A DNA stretch of 64,000 nucleotides from Bacillus tuaregi. Lineage in GTDB: Bacteria > Bacillota > Bacilli > Bacillales > Cytobacillaceae. Of the stretch, positions 25,812-34,091 are shown one piece after another. Numbering within the stretch: position 1 is the first letter of the stretch; the number at the start of each line of letters is the position of its first letter. The DNA is taken from positions 134,205 to 198,204 of the forward strand of contig NZ_LT629731.1 in assembly GCF_900104575.1 (NCBI RefSeq). Reading direction: 5' to 3'. Under the pieces are notes generated by a model. It worked only from the letters and a program-made list of their open reading frames with translations, did not search any database and was not told the origin of the DNA. Made by a program: the position numbers and the translations under genes.

Positions 25812-25997
25812 ATGGAGCTCCTCTAGGACGTTAGATCACATTGTACCTCGTGCCTGAGGCATAGACCTCGTGTGCCAGCCTTATGGATCTTGTCCTGCAA
25901 GTACGAATAATACGTGAAAACTAAGTTTATATTCACTAGGCTGTATCCTCTGCAAGATGAAAACGCAAGATCCTTTCACGTTCTAGAGGAGCTCTAT
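25812..25997 (+). ncRNA. Candidate bridge/seek RNA of the IS110-family element
   Basis: Downstream of the transposase gene. The ends pair over 19 nt (25812-25830 with 25979-25997, two G-T). Inside is a hairpin with outer stem AGGAC..AGATC (25825-25837) / GATCT..GTCCT (25886-25896), an inner stem GAGG/CCTC (25856-25859 / 25866-25869), and, flanking the inner stem, GTGCCTG (25850-25856) and GTGCCAG (25872-25878). These equal the top and bottom strand of the insertion site around its CT core. A second hairpin with inner stem GTGAA/TTCAC has ATACG (25910-25914) and ACTAG (25935-25939) beside it, matching the right end (top) and left end (bottom) of the element. Transcription was not shown; the fold was found by eye. 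Confidence 0.65.
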
Positions 25998-26060
25998 ATA
26001 AAAACTCTGTGATAGTTGAACTAGTTCCAAAAATTGGAAACCCTAGTTTTACTTTAGGTC

Positions 26061-26071
26061 GGCCTTTTTTT
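26061..26071 (-). repeat. Right subterminal inverted repeat of the IS110-family element
   Basis: GGCCTTTTTTT, reverse complement of 24219-24229, 38 nt inside the right end. Confidence 0.7.
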
Positions 26072-26121
26072 GATAAATTTCACGCTTGACTAATTTACCA
26101 TTATACGCTGGCACCGTTGAT

Positions 26122-27216
26122 TTACGCATGCGCTTTTATATATTTTTCTAAATTCCGTATTGCTTCACTAACGATAGCTGCGGTCATTTCACCTGGTAGG
26201 ACATGAATAGATTCTTCGGGTACGACGGTTTTCTCAGCCACTGCAATGATTTTTTCCTCAGTAACCTCTTGGACACCTAAGTCTTCTAAGGATACAGGCA
26301 ATGCCAGCTCTCGGTAGAATCGCAGAATACTTGCGAGCTCATCCCATTTGTCTTCCAAAATCAGTTGAATGAGAATTCCATAGGCGATCTTTTCACCATG
26401 CAGGGCATGATGGGTTTCCTCCAACACCGTCAGCCCGTTATGGACAGCGTGGGCACCGGCAACACGACCATAACGATCTCCAAAGCCGCCTACCATTCCG
26501 CCAAGCATGATAATTGCCTCGGCGACCTTGATAAAATCCTCGTTAAGAATGCCAGTCCTAGCTGCACTGACAGCGCTCTTAGAATGCTTTAACAATAGGT
26601 CCTTACATTGCTTTGCAGTAAAATAGCATATTTCTAATGGAACTGATTTATCTTCAATTGCAGCCAATTGGACATCTGCTTCATACCATTTCGCAAGAGT
26701 ATCAGCAATTCCCGCAATAAGCATATCAACAGGTCCCTGGAGAAGAATCCGCGGCTCTACAAGCACGAGGGAGGCACTGACAGGATAGATGTCAAATCGC
26801 AGGAATCTACCTGAATCATCATAAATAACGCTTACCGGTGTCCATGGTGAGCAGTTGGAGGTCAGGGTCGGGATTAACACGACCGGCTTATGTGTTAGGT
26901 GTCCAGCTGATTTCGTAAGGTCGAGAACCTTACCGCCGCCAACACCAATTATGGCATCGAAGCCGCCCTCAACCGTCAGCCTTGAAACTGTCGCAATTTC
27001 CGTAAGTGAGTTCTCGCCATTGTAAATATATTCGGTGCTCTCAACTGTATCCAGTGCAGGCCAGAACGGGCTTGCTGCCTTCCATGACTTTTGCCCATGA
27101 ACAATGAGGATCTTCTGAAGTCCGCGCTCCAGTAATTTAGCCTCTAATTGATCCAAAATCCCTTTTTGGAGTACATATTCACCAGGTGCTCCATGTACAT
27201 AGATCGTTTCCATCAT
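26122..27216 (-). CDS. Iron-containing alcohol dehydrogenase family protein (GldA/HcxA-like)
   Basis: A 364-aa NAD(P)-dependent dehydrogenase of the glycerol-dehydrogenase-like branch: dinucleotide site GVGGGKVLDLTKSAG, PTLTSNCSPWTPVSV, and metal ligands in GIADTLAKWYEA (Asp), VAGAHAVHNGL and ETHHALHGE (His). The ATG at 27216 follows AAGGAGA; the frame remains open further upstream into metQ without a ribosome site. It lies directly behind metNIQ on the same strand and could be co-transcribed under the SAM riboswitch. Escherichia coli HcxA (2-oxo acid reduction) is a similar protein, so a role with a methionine-derived 2-oxo acid is possible but unproven. Confidence 0.75.
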   Translation of the reverse strand: MMETIYVHGAPGEYVLQKGILDQLEAKLLERGLQKILIVHGQKSWKAASPFWPALDTVESTEYIYNGENSLTEIATVSRLTVEGGFDAIIGVGGGKVLDLTKSAGHLTHKPVVLIPTLTSNCSPWTPVSVIYDDSGRFLRFDIYPVSASLVLVEPRILLQGPVDMLIAGIADTLAKWYEADVQLAAIEDKSVPLEICYFTAKQCKDLLLKHSKSAVSAARTGILNEDFIKVAEAIIMLGGMVGGFGDRYGRVAGAHAVHNGLTVLEETHHALHGEKIAYGILIQLILEDKWDELASILRFYRELALPVSLEDLGVQEVTEEKIIAVAEKTVVPEESIHVLPGEMTAAIVSEAIRNLEKYIKAHA

Positions 27217-27235
27217 TCGATTCTCCTTTTTAAAA

Positions 27236-27248
27236 GGTGCCAGGCACC
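27236..27248. repeat. GGTGCC-A-GGCACC palindrome
   Basis: GGTGCCAGGCACC between metQ and the dehydrogenase gene is the reverse complement of the reconstructed IS110 insertion site 1 kb away, so it is a potential further target. Confidence 0.7.
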
Positions 27249-27256
27249 GTAATCCA

Positions 27257-28096
27257 TTATTTTGCCATCCACGTTGGTTTTCCAAAGCCTTGAAAGTCTT
27301 CATCAATGGCTTTTTCGAAGGCTTCAGATTCAACGACGGCTTTAATATCCTGTGCTAGCTGTGTATCCTTGTTAGCTGTTGTTACGGCAACGACATTACG
27401 ATATTTATCGTCCATATTTTCAAGCTGAAGGGCATCAAGCAGGTTCATGCCGGCAGCTAATGCGAAGTTACCTGGTACTGCTGATAAATCGGCGCTTTCC
27501 ACCGCACGAGGCAGCTGGCCTGCTTCAATTGGCTGGAAGGTAAGGTTTTTCTTGTTGTCATCAATATCCTTTTCAGATACTGTCAGTGGGTCTGCGTCTT
27601 TGCTTACGGTAATTAAGCCTGCATCCTGAAGTGTATTGAAGGCACGGGCTGCATTGGTTGGATCGTTCGGAATCGCAACGGTTGCTCCATCTTGAATGTC
27701 GTCTAATGACTTAAAGCTGTTTGAATAAATACCCATTGGTGCTGTTGGTACGGAAATTAAGCCTGTTAAATCCATCTTGTTTTCCTTAGCAAAGGTTTCG
27801 AGATAAATAGAATGCTGGAATAGGTTAGCATCGATATCGCCTGTATCTAAGGCATTATTCGGCTGAATGTAGTCACTGAACTCCACTAGCTTTACTGTGT
27901 AGCCTTTTTCCTCTAAGCCTGGCTTGATGATTTTTGTAACCATGTCACTATAGGGTCCTGCTGTTGCACCAAATTTGATTTCCTTTGATTCTGTTGTCGA
28001 TGCTTCTTGCGTTTCACTCTTTTCTTCATTGCCGCCGCAGGCTGCGAGGACGACTGCTGCAAGTAGTAAGATAAAACTAATAAGCCATTTTTTCAT
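27257..28096 (-). CDS. metQ: D/L-methionine ABC transporter substrate-binding lipoprotein
   Basis: A 279-aa lipoprotein with signal peptide and lipobox VLAAC (Cys20), then a NlpA/MetQ-type binding domain (about 38-279): IKFGATAGPYSDMV, GYTVKLVEFSDYIQPNNAL, DANLFQHSIYLE, SVPTAPMGIYS and AIPNDPTNAARA are characteristic. It captures methionine outside the membrane and delivers it to MetI/MetN. It lies 39 nt after metI in the operon led by an S-box riboswitch. The ribosome site AGAAGGAATC is good. Confidence 0.9.
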   Translation of the reverse strand: MKKWLISFILLLAAVVLAACGGNEEKSETQEASTTESKEIKFGATAGPYSDMVTKIIKPGLEEKGYTVKLVEFSDYIQPNNALDTGDIDANLFQHSIYLETFAKENKMDLTGLISVPTAPMGIYSNSFKSLDDIQDGATVAIPNDPTNAARAFNTLQDAGLITVSKDADPLTVSEKDIDDNKKNLTFQPIEAGQLPRAVESADLSAVPGNFALAAGMNLLDALQLENMDDKYRNVVAVTTANKDTQLAQDIKAVVESEAFEKAIDEDFQGFGKPTWMAK

Positions 28097-28135
28097 GTGT
28101 GATTCCTTCTTTCTGTTATTTAATTTTTTATTGTA

Positions 28136-28807
28136 TTATCGTTTATCAACGGCTTTGGAGATAAAGTCTCCAAGCAGCTGGATGAGCTGAACGAGTACGA
28201 TTAAGATGACGACAGTGGCAATCATTATCGTGTTGTCGTAGCGGTAATAGCCGAAGCGAATGGCTAAATCACCAATTCCACCGCCGCCGACCGTACCGGC
28301 CATCGCTGAGAATCCAATTAAACTAATTAGAGTTAGTGTAATACCAGAAATAATGCCCGATTTAGCCTCTAAGAGGAGAACATCCTTGATGATCATCCAT
28401 GGAGTAGCACCAGCCGCAATGGCTGCCTCAATCACCCCTTTATCGATTTCTCGTAGGGCTGTTTCAACGATGCGGGCAAAGAACGGAATCGCCGCAACGG
28501 AAAGCGAAACACTTGCTGCTGTTGGTCCTATCGTTGTTCCGACTAATGATTTCGTCAATGGAATTAACGCGACCAGCAGGATGATAAAGGGGATGGAGCG
28601 TACCATATTCACAATAAAGCCAAGAACACTTTGCACGAGTCGGTTTTCCCAGAATAGCTCTTTATCTGTTACATAAAGCAGAACTCCAATCGGAAGACCG
28701 ATGACAATCGCAATGATTAAGGAAATGCCAATCATATAAATGGTCTGGAAAAATGCAGTGTTAATATCAGGAATGAGTTCGATTAAATGGTTGAAGTCAA
28801 ATGCCAT
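28136..28807 (-). CDS. metI: Methionine ABC transporter permease
   Basis: A 223-aa membrane protein with about five transmembrane helices and the cytoplasmic EAA-loop (ETALREIDKGVIEAAIAAGATPWMIIKDVLL), which docks on the ATPase. It is full length for MetI. The start overlaps the end of metN by 11 nt, indicating translational coupling, and an AGGTGGAGGT-like ribosome site lies inside metN. It forms the channel of the MetNIQ importer. Confidence 0.9.
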   Translation of the reverse strand: MAFDFNHLIELIPDINTAFFQTIYMIGISLIIAIVIGLPIGVLLYVTDKELFWENRLVQSVLGFIVNMVRSIPFIILLVALIPLTKSLVGTTIGPTAASVSLSVAAIPFFARIVETALREIDKGVIEAAIAAGATPWMIIKDVLLLEAKSGIISGITLTLISLIGFSAMAGTVGGGGIGDLAIRFGYYRYDNTIMIATVVILIVLVQLIQLLGDFISKAVDKR

Positions 28808-29810
28808 TCTGAATCACCTCCACCTGTGCGGTTCGTTTTTCAATAAAATGAAGCGCCTGATTGATTTCTTCTTTTTGACCATTCAGCTCCATGACAAAGA
28901 TCCCAAGCGGTGCTTCACCGATATACTCAATTGAGCCGTGAAGAAAATTGCCATTCACATTAAACCGCTGCAGTGTATCCGAAATCACACTGTCACCGGC
29001 AACATCGCCTTTGAAGGTGACTTTTACAATGATGCCTTTACACTTTTGTAAAATAGCTTCTGGAATCTCAAAGGAAACTACACTTTTAATAAATTCCTTT
29101 GCCAGGTCTGTCTGTGGGTTAGAGAAAATATCATACACAGGACCTTCTTCGATAACCCTTCCCTTTTGCATAATGGCCACCCGGTGACAGATTTCCTTTA
29201 CCACGTTCATCTCGTGAGTAATTAAGACAATCGTAATATTTAATTCTCGATTAATCTTCTTTAATAGCTCAAGGATGGACCTTGTTGTCGTTGGGTCCAA
29301 CGCAGAGGTTGCTTCATCACATAATAGGACGGATGGGTTATTCGCCAGTGCCCTTGCAATGCCGACACGCTGCTTTTGACCGCCACTGAGCTGTGACGGA
29401 TAGACATCCTTTTTGTCAGCAAGTCCAACCATTTCAAGCAGCTCTTCAACACGTCCATTGATTTGATTTGCTGGTGTTTTGGCTGCCTTTAAGGAAAATG
29501 CAATATTTTCAGAGACGGTTTTTTGACTGATTAAGTGAAAATGCTGGAAAATCATGCCGATCCTTAAACGCTGCTTACGTAAGCTATCGCTATTTAGCTT
29601 AGTCAGGTCAATTCCATTCACACTAATGATGCCTGACGACGGTCGCTCTAGTAGATTAATGCAGCGAAGCAACGAGCTTTTTCCGGCTCCAGAATAACCG
29701 ACAATCCCATAGATTTCGCCTTTTTTTATGAAAAGGGACACGTTATCTACACCTTTGACAGGGCCGCTTTTCGTTTGATAAGTCTTTGAAAGATTTTGAA
29801 TATTAATCAT
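28797..29810 (-). CDS. metN: Methionine ABC transporter ATP-binding protein
   Basis: A 337-aa ATPase. Walker A GYSGAGKSS lies near residues 38-46, the Q-loop near IFQHFHL, the signature LSGGQKQRVGIARAL near 141, Walker B VLLCDEATSALD near 165 and the H-loop ITHEMNVV near 200. The C-terminal 85 residues are the NIL/ACT-like regulatory domain (VKVTFKGDVAGDSVISDTL) that binds methionine and causes trans-inhibition. A GGAGGGG site precedes the ATG. It is the first gene behind the SAM riboswitch. Confidence 0.92.
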   Translation of the reverse strand: MINIQNLSKTYQTKSGPVKGVDNVSLFIKKGEIYGIVGYSGAGKSSLLRCINLLERPSSGIISVNGIDLTKLNSDSLRKQRLRIGMIFQHFHLISQKTVSENIAFSLKAAKTPANQINGRVEELLEMVGLADKKDVYPSQLSGGQKQRVGIARALANNPSVLLCDEATSALDPTTTRSILELLKKINRELNITIVLITHEMNVVKEICHRVAIMQKGRVIEEGPVYDIFSNPQTDLAKEFIKSVVSFEIPEAILQKCKGIIVKVTFKGDVAGDSVISDTLQRFNVNGNFLHGSIEYIGEAPLGIFVMELNGQKEEINQALHFIEKRTAQVEVIQNGI

Positions 29811-29904
29811 AGAATCCCCTCCTTTTTCAAAAGTCTATTAAACCAATTTATTTAGGTGGTTTTATAAGTGAACTAGCTCCTCGTTATTAGAAAATCCCTT
29901 TCTA

Positions 29905-29937
29905 CTAAAAAATGCTTCTTTCAATTGAAAGAAGCAT
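29905..29937 (-). terminator. Riboswitch-controlled terminator
   Basis: ATGCTTCTTTC-AATT-GAAAGAAGCAT followed by TTTTT on the minus strand, about 95 nt before metN. The upstream half can instead pair with the sequence behind the aptamer to form the antiterminator. Confidence 0.88.
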
Positions 29938-29960
29938 CGAAACTCGGTCTATCATTTCGA

Positions 29961-30062
29961 CTTATCTTTCAGAATGAAAGTCATTCTGCAGGATTTGGCA
30001 CCTTCCCATGTGGGGGTTGCCGGACGTCATAGGGCCTTGTCCCTCGGTCACTCTGGATAAGT
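29961..30062 (-). promoter_or_regulatory. SAM (S-box) riboswitch aptamer
   Basis: On the minus strand CTTATC-CAGAGTGACCGAGGG opens the aptamer, followed by the S-box core blocks CCCTATGACGTCCGGCAACC and GGAAGGTGCCAAATCC, and closing GATAAG, which pairs with the opening CTTATC to form P1. S-adenosylmethionine binding stabilises the aptamer and lets the terminator at 29905-29937 form, shutting off metNIQ when SAM is plentiful. Confidence 0.95.
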
Positions 30063-30248
30063 TAGGTATTTAGTTATGATTAGTATAGTACTAATATTAT
30101 AATCATCTGTCAATATATTAAATTCACTTTTTTAAGAAAATAATAAAAGTGGATGTTTAACTTCATTCAGCAATTGCTTTTTGTACCGAAAGCTTGCGAC
30201 AGGTACAGAAGTCCTCCACTTCTATCAACCTGCATAACTTTAACAGAG

Positions 30249-31028
30249 TCAATTATATAAGTCTGTTCGTCTGTCCTGGAAAATTGGGATGGTGCGACGG
30301 ACTTTTTCCACCTCTTGTAAATCGATCTCTGCATAGTAGATGGCCTCTTCTGTATGACCGCCAATTAGAATTTCCCCCCATGGAGCAATAACCATCGAAT
30401 GACCGTTAAAGGCATTGTTCGGGTCTGACCCAACGCGGTTTACGGCGACAACATAGCATTGGTTTTCAATCGCACGAGCCTGTAACAATAACTGCCAATG
30501 GTCGATCCTTGGTGTCGGCCATTCAGCTGGAATAAACATTATGTTAGCACCATTCAAGACATGGGCACGAATCCATTCAGGAAAACGGAGGTCATAGCAA
30601 ATGACACCACCACATGTCGTACCGTCTAACTCAAAGGTATTCATTGTTTGACCGGCATCCAAATAGACATGTTCATCCATTAGTTTAAATAGGTGGGCTT
30701 TGTCATATTCCGAAATGATCTGTCCGTCTCGGTCCGCAATATACATCGTATTATAGAATTTACCCTGTCTTTTTGTTGAAACCGACCCACCTACAATATT
30801 TACTCTATATTCCTTTGCCAGATTTGAGAAAAGAGTTTTTGTCCGTTCACCATTAGGATCTGCTAGTATGTCAAGCTGCTTTAGGGCATAGCCGGTGTTC
30901 CACATTTCTGGCAGTACTACTACATCTGCCTGGTTTTTTGCAGCCTTTCTAATCGCTTCATCAACCTTTGGATAATTCTTTTCTGGCTGCCCATATTCGA
31001 TATCCATTTGCACTACTGCTATTTTCAT
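30249..31028 (-). CDS. mtnU: Carbon-nitrogen hydrolase, methionine salvage omega-amidase type
   Basis: A 259-aa nitrilase-superfamily protein. The catalytic triad is visible: Glu in VLPEMWNTGY, Lys in EYDKAHLFK, Cys in GGVICYDLRFPE. The length and the pair with the divergent aminotransferase match B. subtilis MtnU, thought to hydrolyse the 2-oxo-amide left when glutamine is amino donor in the last salvage step. The frame is open to 31088, but the protein family begins at MKIAVVQMD (ATG 31028). The activity is inferred from family and context. Confidence 0.83.
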   Translation of the reverse strand: MKIAVVQMDIEYGQPEKNYPKVDEAIRKAAKNQADVVVLPEMWNTGYALKQLDILADPNGERTKTLFSNLAKEYRVNIVGGSVSTKRQGKFYNTMYIADRDGQIISEYDKAHLFKLMDEHVYLDAGQTMNTFELDGTTCGGVICYDLRFPEWIRAHVLNGANIMFIPAEWPTPRIDHWQLLLQARAIENQCYVVAVNRVGSDPNNAFNGHSMVIAPWGEILIGGHTEEAIYYAEIDLQEVEKVRRTIPIFQDRRTDLYN

Positions 31029-31172
31029 TTCATCACCACCGCTAGACAAGTTACTATAAAGATTATAGAATCTTACGTAAAATCGCAAACTATTTTATTC
31101 ACTATTCTGTATGATAAATAATAGATTTTTCTAATCAGCTACTGCTATTTTCATAAAAAGAGGGGATGTCTC

Positions 31173-32336
31173 ATGAATTATTCTGATCGATTAAAAAGGT
31201 TACCAGTGCAATTTTTCTCAACACTTGTAAATAAAGTGAACAAAGCGATTGGGGAGGGGAGGGATATTATTAACCTGGGACAGGGTAACCCAGACCAGCC
31301 GACACCTCCTCATATTGTTAAGGCTTTGCAGCAGGCAGCCGAGGATCCCCAGACACATAAATACTCTTTGTTTCGCGGTTTGCCCCAATTAAAAGAGGCC
31401 GCCTGTGATTTTTATTATAAACAATACGGTGTTGAATTGAATCCAGAAACAGAGGTAGCGATTCTCTTCGGAACGAAGACAGGGCTTGTCGAATTACCAA
31501 TGTGCCTCCTAAATGAGGATGAATTGATGCTGCTCCCAGATCCGGGTTACCCTGACTATTTATCAGGTGTTGTGCTTGGGAATGTACAGTATGATACCTT
31601 GCCGCTGCTTGAGAAAAATCAGTTTTTACCGGATTATTCTATGCTCACCGAGGCGCAAAAGGAAGCAGCACGGTTAATGTATTTAAATTATCCTAATAAT
31701 CCAACCGGTGCTACCGCTGATATTTCTTTTTTTGAAGAGACTGTCAGGTTTGCTAAGGAAAATGATATTACGGTATTACATGATTTTGCCTATGGTGCAA
31801 TCGGTTATGATGGAAATAGACCTGTTAGCTTTCTTGAGGCAGAGGGTGCGAAGGATGTCGGGATTGAAATGTACACGCTATCGAAAACCTATAATATGGC
31901 AGGCTGGCGTGTTGGCTTTGCGGTTGGAAATGCTGAGATTATTGAAGCAATTAATTTGATTCAGGATCATTTGTATTGCAGTCTGTTTCCAGCTGTTCAA
32001 ATGGCGGCAGTTGCTGCACTGACAGAGGATCAGCAATGTGTTGCGGAGCTTGTGGAGCGTTATGAAAAACGAAGGGATACGTTTGTGGCTGCCTGTCAAA
32101 AAATTGGCTGGGATGTAAAGCTGCAAGGAGGGTCCTTCTTTGTCTGGCTACCTGTTCCTAATGGTTATACAAGTGAAGAGTTTGCCAACCTATTATTGGA
32201 CAAGGCAGATGTAGCTGTGGCCGCTGGCAATGGTTTTGGGAAATATGGCGAAGGCTATATTAGGGTAGGGTTATTACTAGAGGAGGACCGTTTAGAGGAA
32301 GCGGTAAGCAGAATAGAGAAGCTGAATCTTTTTTAA
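31173..32336 (+). CDS. mtnE: Aminotransferase of methionine salvage
   Basis: A 387-aa PLP-dependent class I/II aminotransferase. The N-terminus (DRLKRLPVQFF, INLGQGNPDQPTPPHIV) is nearly the same as in B. subtilis MtnE; NYPNNPTGA and the PLP lysine in YTLSKTYNMAGWR are present, and the C-terminal arginine lies in GEGYIRVGLL. It converts 4-methylthio-2-oxobutanoate to methionine. A GAGGGG site precedes the ATG. It is divergent from mtnU with a 144-nt shared promoter region and close to the methionine importer. Confidence 0.88.
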   Translation: MNYSDRLKRLPVQFFSTLVNKVNKAIGEGRDIINLGQGNPDQPTPPHIVKALQQAAEDPQTHKYSLFRGLPQLKEAACDFYYKQYGVELNPETEVAILFGTKTGLVELPMCLLNEDELMLLPDPGYPDYLSGVVLGNVQYDTLPLLEKNQFLPDYSMLTEAQKEAARLMYLNYPNNPTGATADISFFEETVRFAKENDITVLHDFAYGAIGYDGNRPVSFLEAEGAKDVGIEMYTLSKTYNMAGWRVGFAVGNAEIIEAINLIQDHLYCSLFPAVQMAAVAALTEDQQCVAELVERYEKRRDTFVAACQKIGWDVKLQGGSFFVWLPVPNGYTSEEFANLLLDKADVAVAAGNGFGKYGEGYIRVGLLLEEDRLEEAVSRIEKLNLF

Positions 32337-32386
32337 GGTCATTCAGCAGAAGTCTTCTACTTCTACACGTGGGGGATGTAGTGATG

Positions 32387-32430
32387 GGGTCTATTGCTTT
32401 TCTTAAGGAATGAGCAGCAGGCCCTTTTTG
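32387..32430 (+). terminator. Terminator after mtnE
   Basis: GGGTCT/AGGCCC with a further TTGC/GCAG pairing after one mismatch, then TTTTT. Upstream, 32343-32378, is a fragment (CATTCAGCAGAAGTC, TACTTCTA) that also occurs in variant form at 30160-30215 and may be a dispersed repeat. Confidence 0.55.
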
Positions 32431-32539
32431 TTTTTGCTATAAATCTGCCTTTTTTTACAAATACTTACATGGATGTCTAGGGTCTTACAGATGGAGCACA
32501 GGTAATTCATCAATGAAAAAAATCTGTAAAAAGTTAAAT

Positions 32540-32735
32540 ATGCAAATTTGCATACAAGTATATGATTTTGTACACATGTATACGAAATGTATACAATTGT
32601 TTACGGAAAATGTTTACATGTATACAATACTGTTTGCAAGTTTACAAACCTGTAAGCATCCCTATAAATCAACATGTATACAAATTTGTATTGCAAGTTT
32701 ACAAGTATCGTAAACTTGTATGCATGTAAACGTGT
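32540..32735. repeat. Iteron field, putative centromere (parC-like) of the partition cassette
   Basis: About 195 bp packed with short palindromes. ATGTATAC[AG] occurs at 32576, 32587, 32618 and 32674; GTTTACA or its complement TGTAAAC occurs at 32611, 32640, 32698, 32710-32715 and 32726; a perfect inverted repeat CAAGTTTAC-N7-GTAAACTTG spans 32694-32718; GCAAATTTGC lies at 32542. It directly precedes an actin-like ATPase and a ribbon-helix-helix-like protein, the position of parC in type II partition systems. A 66-codon frame over it is a by-product of the repeats. Confidence 0.8.
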
Positions 32736-32879
32736 TTGTTTGCTTGTTACACTTTTATTACTTTTTACTTTCGTTTATTGAAAAACCTACCAATCTTGTG
32801 TAATCTAAAAGAACACAACTAGATCATTTAATAGATTTATTTGTATCCTATTTTATGGAAATGGAAAGGAAGTATGTTG

Positions 32880-34082
32880 ATGTCAAATTCTAGAATTGCC
32901 GCTGTCGATGTAGGTAATGATTCTATTAAAGCTATTTTTGGAGTATTAGATTATGAACTGAATATCCCTAATATTATTGCGAGAGATGTCGAAGATCGCC
33001 CGGTTATCGGGATTGAAGAATTAAATAGCAAAAATCCTCTAGACGGAATCCACGTAAGAGTCCACTCCCCTGCTCTTAAAGAGAATAATGTGATTTATCG
33101 TGTGGGGAACCTTGCTACAAAGAGCAACAATACAACGGAGCTTGATCCCGGAAGCAGTAAATCCGAAGAAGATCAAACATTAATTATGCTTTTCACGACA
33201 TTAGCATTGGATGCTGTGAGAGATGAAAATGCTCAGCTTTTCCGCAAGAATGGAAATGTCATTGATGCACAATATACTTTAGGTACTGGCCTCCCCCTTC
33301 GCGAAGTAAAGGAAGGAAGAGATGCAGGCTATCGTTCTAGATTGCTAGGATCTGTACACCAGGTTGAATTTTTAGTGACACCGAAATACCAAGGCATCAA
33401 GGTCAATTTGAAGTTTGATGAGGTTAAGGTGTATCCGGAAGGGTTTGCGGCTTATATTAACCTTGTTATGGATAATAATTTAAACATTATTAATAAGGAT
33501 CTAATCGATAAGCGTATTCTTATTCAGGATATTGGTGGACTTTCAACTGATATCGCTGTTATTAAGAATAGAAACGTGGATGATGATAAAGCACAGGGCT
33601 TTAATCTAGGTGTTTCTGAATCATTGGAGCAGATTCGTGAGGAAATCAGACAGAAGCATGGCGTTGAATTGGACAGCCGTAGAGATGTAGTTGAAATTTT
33701 AACGAAAAAGCATGATCGCAACCATATTATGGTGAAGGGAAGCCGTACAAGCGTTCATGATATTACGGATCGAATTCTGTTAGACTTAGCTAAAAAACAG
33801 TATCGTTTATTACGTAATACTTGGCAGAAGAATTCGCAAACAGAAATTTGCTATTTTGTTGGCGGTGGTTCTAATGTGCTAAAGGATTATCTAAAGACTT
33901 TAAATAACAGCCTTGATGGCTATAATATTGATTTCTTTGAGGATGAGAAGGAAAGTATTTGGATGATGGCCAATGCTTATTACAAGCTCATTACTGACTT
34001 TATGCGTAAACAGGAAAAGGCAAAAGCAAAACAAGCTGAGCCTAAGGCAGGAGAATCGAAAAAATCAGCAAATGTAAAATAA
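32880..34082 (+). CDS. Actin-like ATPase, ParM/StbA family
   Basis: A 400-aa actin-fold protein. Phosphate-1 motif AVDVGNDSIKAIFG has Asp10, phosphate-2 motif QDIGGLSTDIAVI lies at 216-228 and the adenosine motif FVGGGSNVLKDY at 326-337. The C-terminal 20 residues are rich in Lys, Ala and Ser. ParM proteins polymerise with ATP and push DNA molecules apart. The ATG at 32880 has AAAGGAAG 7 nt upstream; a TTG-started longer frame from 32841 has none. It is followed after 9 nt by a ParR-like gene and preceded by an iteron field. It is unusual to find such a cassette surrounded by ordinary chromosomal metabolic genes. Confidence 0.85.
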   Translation: MSNSRIAAVDVGNDSIKAIFGVLDYELNIPNIIARDVEDRPVIGIEELNSKNPLDGIHVRVHSPALKENNVIYRVGNLATKSNNTTELDPGSSKSEEDQTLIMLFTTLALDAVRDENAQLFRKNGNVIDAQYTLGTGLPLREVKEGRDAGYRSRLLGSVHQVEFLVTPKYQGIKVNLKFDEVKVYPEGFAAYINLVMDNNLNIINKDLIDKRILIQDIGGLSTDIAVIKNRNVDDDKAQGFNLGVSESLEQIREEIRQKHGVELDSRRDVVEILTKKHDRNHIMVKGSRTSVHDITDRILLDLAKKQYRLLRNTWQKNSQTEICYFVGGGSNVLKDYLKTLNNSLDGYNIDFFEDEKESIWMMANAYYKLITDFMRKQEKAKAKQAEPKAGESKKSANVK

Positions 34083-34091
34083 GGTGATTAA

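Larger units (their letters stand above)
24191..26107 (+). mobile_element. IS110-family (IS1111-like) insertion sequence
   Basis: The left flank reads GGTGC-CT and the right flank CT-GGCACC; removing 1917 bp and one CT restores GGTGCCTGGCACC, a perfect palindrome whose reverse complement occurs intact at 27236-27248. A CT core without longer target duplication is what IS110 recombinases use. The element has a short 5' side (about 110 nt), one transposase gene, a long structured 3' non-coding region and 11-bp subterminal inverted repeats (AAAAAAAGGCC) at unequal distances from the ends, all features of the IS1111 group. Confidence 0.85.

Noticed and set aside
25812-25997. Group II intron or integron attC site
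   Set aside because: No reverse transcriptase, no domain V-like element and no integrase; position beside an IS110 transposase and matches to the insertion site fit a guide RNA better.
32513-32713. 66-aa reading frame over the iteron field
   Set aside because: Its protein is a low-complexity product of the repeats (MYTK, CIQ, ASLQ) and there is no ribosome site.
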